Part shown: one piece after another, positions 5,709 through 6,858 of the stretch
How the letters are laid out: each line of letters opens with the position of its first letter
How positions within the stretch are numbered: the first letter of the stretch is position 1
Assembly: GCA_001771615.1 (NCBI GenBank)
Contig: MEUF01000095.1
Location: 1 to 6,858, forward strand
Direction of reading: 5' to 3'
Length of the DNA: 6,858 nucleotides
From: a candidate division WOR-1 bacterium RIFOXYB2_FULL_48_7
GTDB taxonomy: Bacteria; Margulisbacteria; WOR-1; O2-12-FULL-45-9; XYB2-FULL-48-7
The notes under the pieces: generated by a model
What the model was told of the DNA's origin: nothing
What the model saw: only the letters and a program-made list of their open reading frames with translations
Database searches by the model: none
Translations under genes and position numbers: made by a program

Positions 5709-6858
5709 GTGAAATTAAATTTATTTATTGGTTTGGTAATTGGAATTAGTTTGTTGACGCTGACCGCTGGATGCGGTGGCGGCGGGGGGAGCTCCGAAAC
5801 GACAACAACCACGACTATTGCTGCAACTACCACAACAACTGTCGCAGATACAACCACAACCATCGCTGAAACCACAACCACTACTGTCCCCGAAACAACC
5901 TCAACCACAACCACCTCCACCTCAACCACAACTACCACTATGGTTTTCAATTTTTCTATAACTACTTTTGAATCAAGCGCTCCAGGATCTTCAAAGACCT
6001 CAATTGCTGCAGATGGCAACAATCATTTGCATTTCAGTTATTACGACGGCTCCGCAGAAGATCTTATCTATTCATATTTTGATGGCAGTTCCTGGCAGAC
6101 AACTACCGTAGATGCCACTGGCACGGTAGGTAATTATTGTTCAATCGCAGTTGATGGAAACAATAAAGCTCATATCAGTTATTACGATGCAACTAGCCTA
6201 AACCTTAAATATGCAACTAACAGCTCCGGCAGCTGGCTAACCAGAACAGTTGATTCAACAGGTAACGTTGGCCTCAATACCGCTATTGCCGTTGAAGCAG
6301 ATGGCACAGCCCATATTGTTTACCAAGATGCAACCAACTATGACCTAAAATACGCCACAAATAAATCTGGCCTCTGGGTGGCAGAAACAGTTGCCACAAC
6401 CGGCAATAGTGGAGATGGGATTAACGGCATTGCCCTGGATAGCAATAACAAGGTTCACATCTCGTACTACTATTTGGATGATTCAAAATTGATGTATTTG
6501 ACGAATGCTTCCGGCGCCTGGGTTGACACTAATCTAGATTCCACGACCGGAATAAATGGCTATACCGACATAGCCGTTGATTCAAACAATAAAGTTCATA
6601 TTAGTTATCGAGACGCCACCAACCAACTTTTAAAATATGCTACCAATACATCTGGTAATTGGGTTTATAGCATCCCCTCTTCCCTGATTGATGGTTTAAA
6701 TAATTCTATTGCCGTTGACAGCCAAGGGAAGATTTTTATGTCTTGTTACAATAATGGCACCGTTTTTCTCACGAATGCCAACAACTCCTGGCAAGTCAAA
6801 ACCATAGAAGAGGGAACCTTCATCGGAGGGGGAATTTCAATTGCGGTCGATCATAATC
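5709..6858 (+). CDS. Lipoprotein with Thr-rich linker and tandem ~47-residue repeats, probable beta-propeller (3' end off the window)
   Basis: The frame is open from GTG 5709 to the right edge (383 codons). Residues 1-21 form a lipoprotein signal peptide: K2, a hydrophobic stretch from L5, then LTAGC with Cys22 as the likely lipidated residue. A Gly5 run (23-27) and a Thr-rich segment (31-77) form a long flexible spacer away from the membrane. From residue 98, repeats start at about 98, 145, 192, 240, 287, 333 and 377; six are complete. Their consensus is roughly SIAVDxNNKxHISYYDAT, then LKYATNxSGxW and TVDSTGNVG. Such repeats, with alternating short strands and one Trp each, fit blades of a beta-propeller like those in other bacterial surface proteins. 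The binding partner is unknown, and no catalytic motif is visible. Start choice rests on the strong Shine-Dalgarno. It may be co-transcribed with the TrpG/PabA gene 30 bp upstream, although the functions seem unrelated. Confidence 0.8.
   Translation, partial: MKLNLFIGLVIGISLLTLTAGCGGGGGSSETTTTTTIAATTTTTVADTTTTIAETTTTTVPETTSTTTTSTSTTTTTMVFNFSITTFESSAPGSSKTSIAADGNNHLHFSYYDGSAEDLIYSYFDGSSWQTTTVDATGTVGNYCSIAVDGNNKAHISYYDATSLNLKYATNSSGSWLTRTVDSTGNVGLNTAIAVEADGTAHIVYQDATNYDLKYATNKSGLWVAETVATTGNSGDGINGIALDSNNKVHISYYYLDDSKLMYLTNASGAWVDTNLDSTTGINGYTDIAVDSNNKVHISYRDATNQLLKYATNTSGNWVYSIPSSLIDGLNNSIAVDSQGKIFMSCYNNGTVFLTNANNSWQVKTIEEGTFIGGGISIAVDHN
5799..5939 (+). repeat. Thr-rich low-complexity linker in the lipoprotein gene
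   Basis: Codons 31-77 are mostly ACN threonine codons in runs of four to six, broken by IAA, VAD, IAE and VPE and later by single serines. The first part therefore repeats with a 7-8-residue period (T4-6, Ile/Val, Ala/Pro, any). The plus strand here is very poor in G and rich in A and C. The long open frame on the opposite strand, coding mostly valine, is only its shadow. Confidence 0.85.
6000..6858 (+). repeat. Tandem ~141-bp coding repeats (six complete, a seventh begins)
   Basis: Repeat units begin near 6000, 6141, 6282, 6426, 6567, 6705 and 6837, with lengths of 141, 141, 144, 141, 138 and 132 bp. The protein is better conserved than the DNA: synonymous codons differ between units, so the duplications look old and kept by selection on structure. 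The last complete unit (6705-6836) is the most diverged and the shortest. Confidence 0.8.

Noticed and set aside
5776..5961. 61-codon plus-strand frame rich in Pro and Gln
   Set aside because: A frame-shifted reading of the same low-complexity linker; no start signal of its own.
5675..6022. 115-codon minus-strand frame, mostly valine
   Set aside because: It is the complement of the Thr-rich linker (ACN read as NGT/GTN). The plus-strand frame has a Shine-Dalgarno, signal peptide and repeats that continue to the edge.
6120..6140. Sigma-54 promoter starting from TGGCAC
   Set aside because: Several TGGCAC words occur in the window (near 978, 2956, 6119, 6302 and 6755), but none has GC at the required spacing and all are inside genes.
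6000..6858. CRISPR-like or other non-coding repeat array
   Set aside because: The ~141-bp units are in frame, protein-conserved and synonymous-variable, so they are coding repeats.

Overview
The window suggests a bacterium of moderate GC (mid-40s percent by eye, not counted). It has a peptidoglycan wall, sigma-54-dependent regulation, an anaerobe-type flavin oxidoreductase subunit and a Thr-rich-linker lipoprotein. The combination resembles poorly cultured diderm or candidate-phylum lineages such as Margulisbacteria/WOR-1 or Omnitrophota. That placement is a weak guess from gene content; no rRNA, tRNA or other phylogenetic marker is present.

Layout from left to right. (1) On the minus strand, a GAF-AAA+-HTH sigma-54 activator of the NifA type (475-1989) is followed after 3 nt by the first 157 codons of a SudB/NfnA-type FAD/NAD-binding subunit, which runs off the left edge. 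(2) From the same intergenic region a TatD-associated-type radical SAM protein (2059-2673) is read on the plus strand. (3) A minus-strand pair follows: a FemX-like peptidoglycan aminoacyltransferase (4024-5091) and MurE (2639-4027), joined by an ATGA overlap. The 3' end of murE overlaps the radical SAM gene by 35 bp, tail to tail. (4) Divergent from the Fem gene is a glutamine amidotransferase of the TrpG/PabA family (5112-5678). (5) After 30 bp comes a lipoprotein gene (from 5709, open at the right edge) with a Thr-rich linker and a tandem ~47-residue repeat that is probably a beta-propeller.

The most distinctive non-coding signals are the two short divergent promoter regions. At 1990-2058 two sigma-70-type promoters lie back to back and their -35 hexamers overlap. 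At 5092-5111 one 19-nt palindrome supplies an extended -10 (TGTTATAAT) to each strand. In both regions the -10 is so close to the start codon that the transcripts should be leaderless or nearly so, and the genes lack Shine-Dalgarno sequences. Only the lipoprotein gene has a strong one (AAGGAGG). The start codons therefore appear to fall into three classes: leaderless (operon-leading genes), coupled (second genes) and SD-led (lipoprotein).

Functionally, MurE and the Fem-type transferase probably act in sequence on the peptide stem of the cell-wall precursor: MurE adds residue 3 and the transferase adds a branch to it. The MurE specificity motif is DDPH instead of the usual DNPR/DDPR, so residue 3 cannot be assumed to be meso-diaminopimelate. 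I see no CRISPR array, insertion sequence, RNA gene or convincing intrinsic terminator. No clear new multi-gene system is visible; the items worth following up are the promoter architecture, the MurE/Fem pairing, and the activator-oxidoreductase operon.
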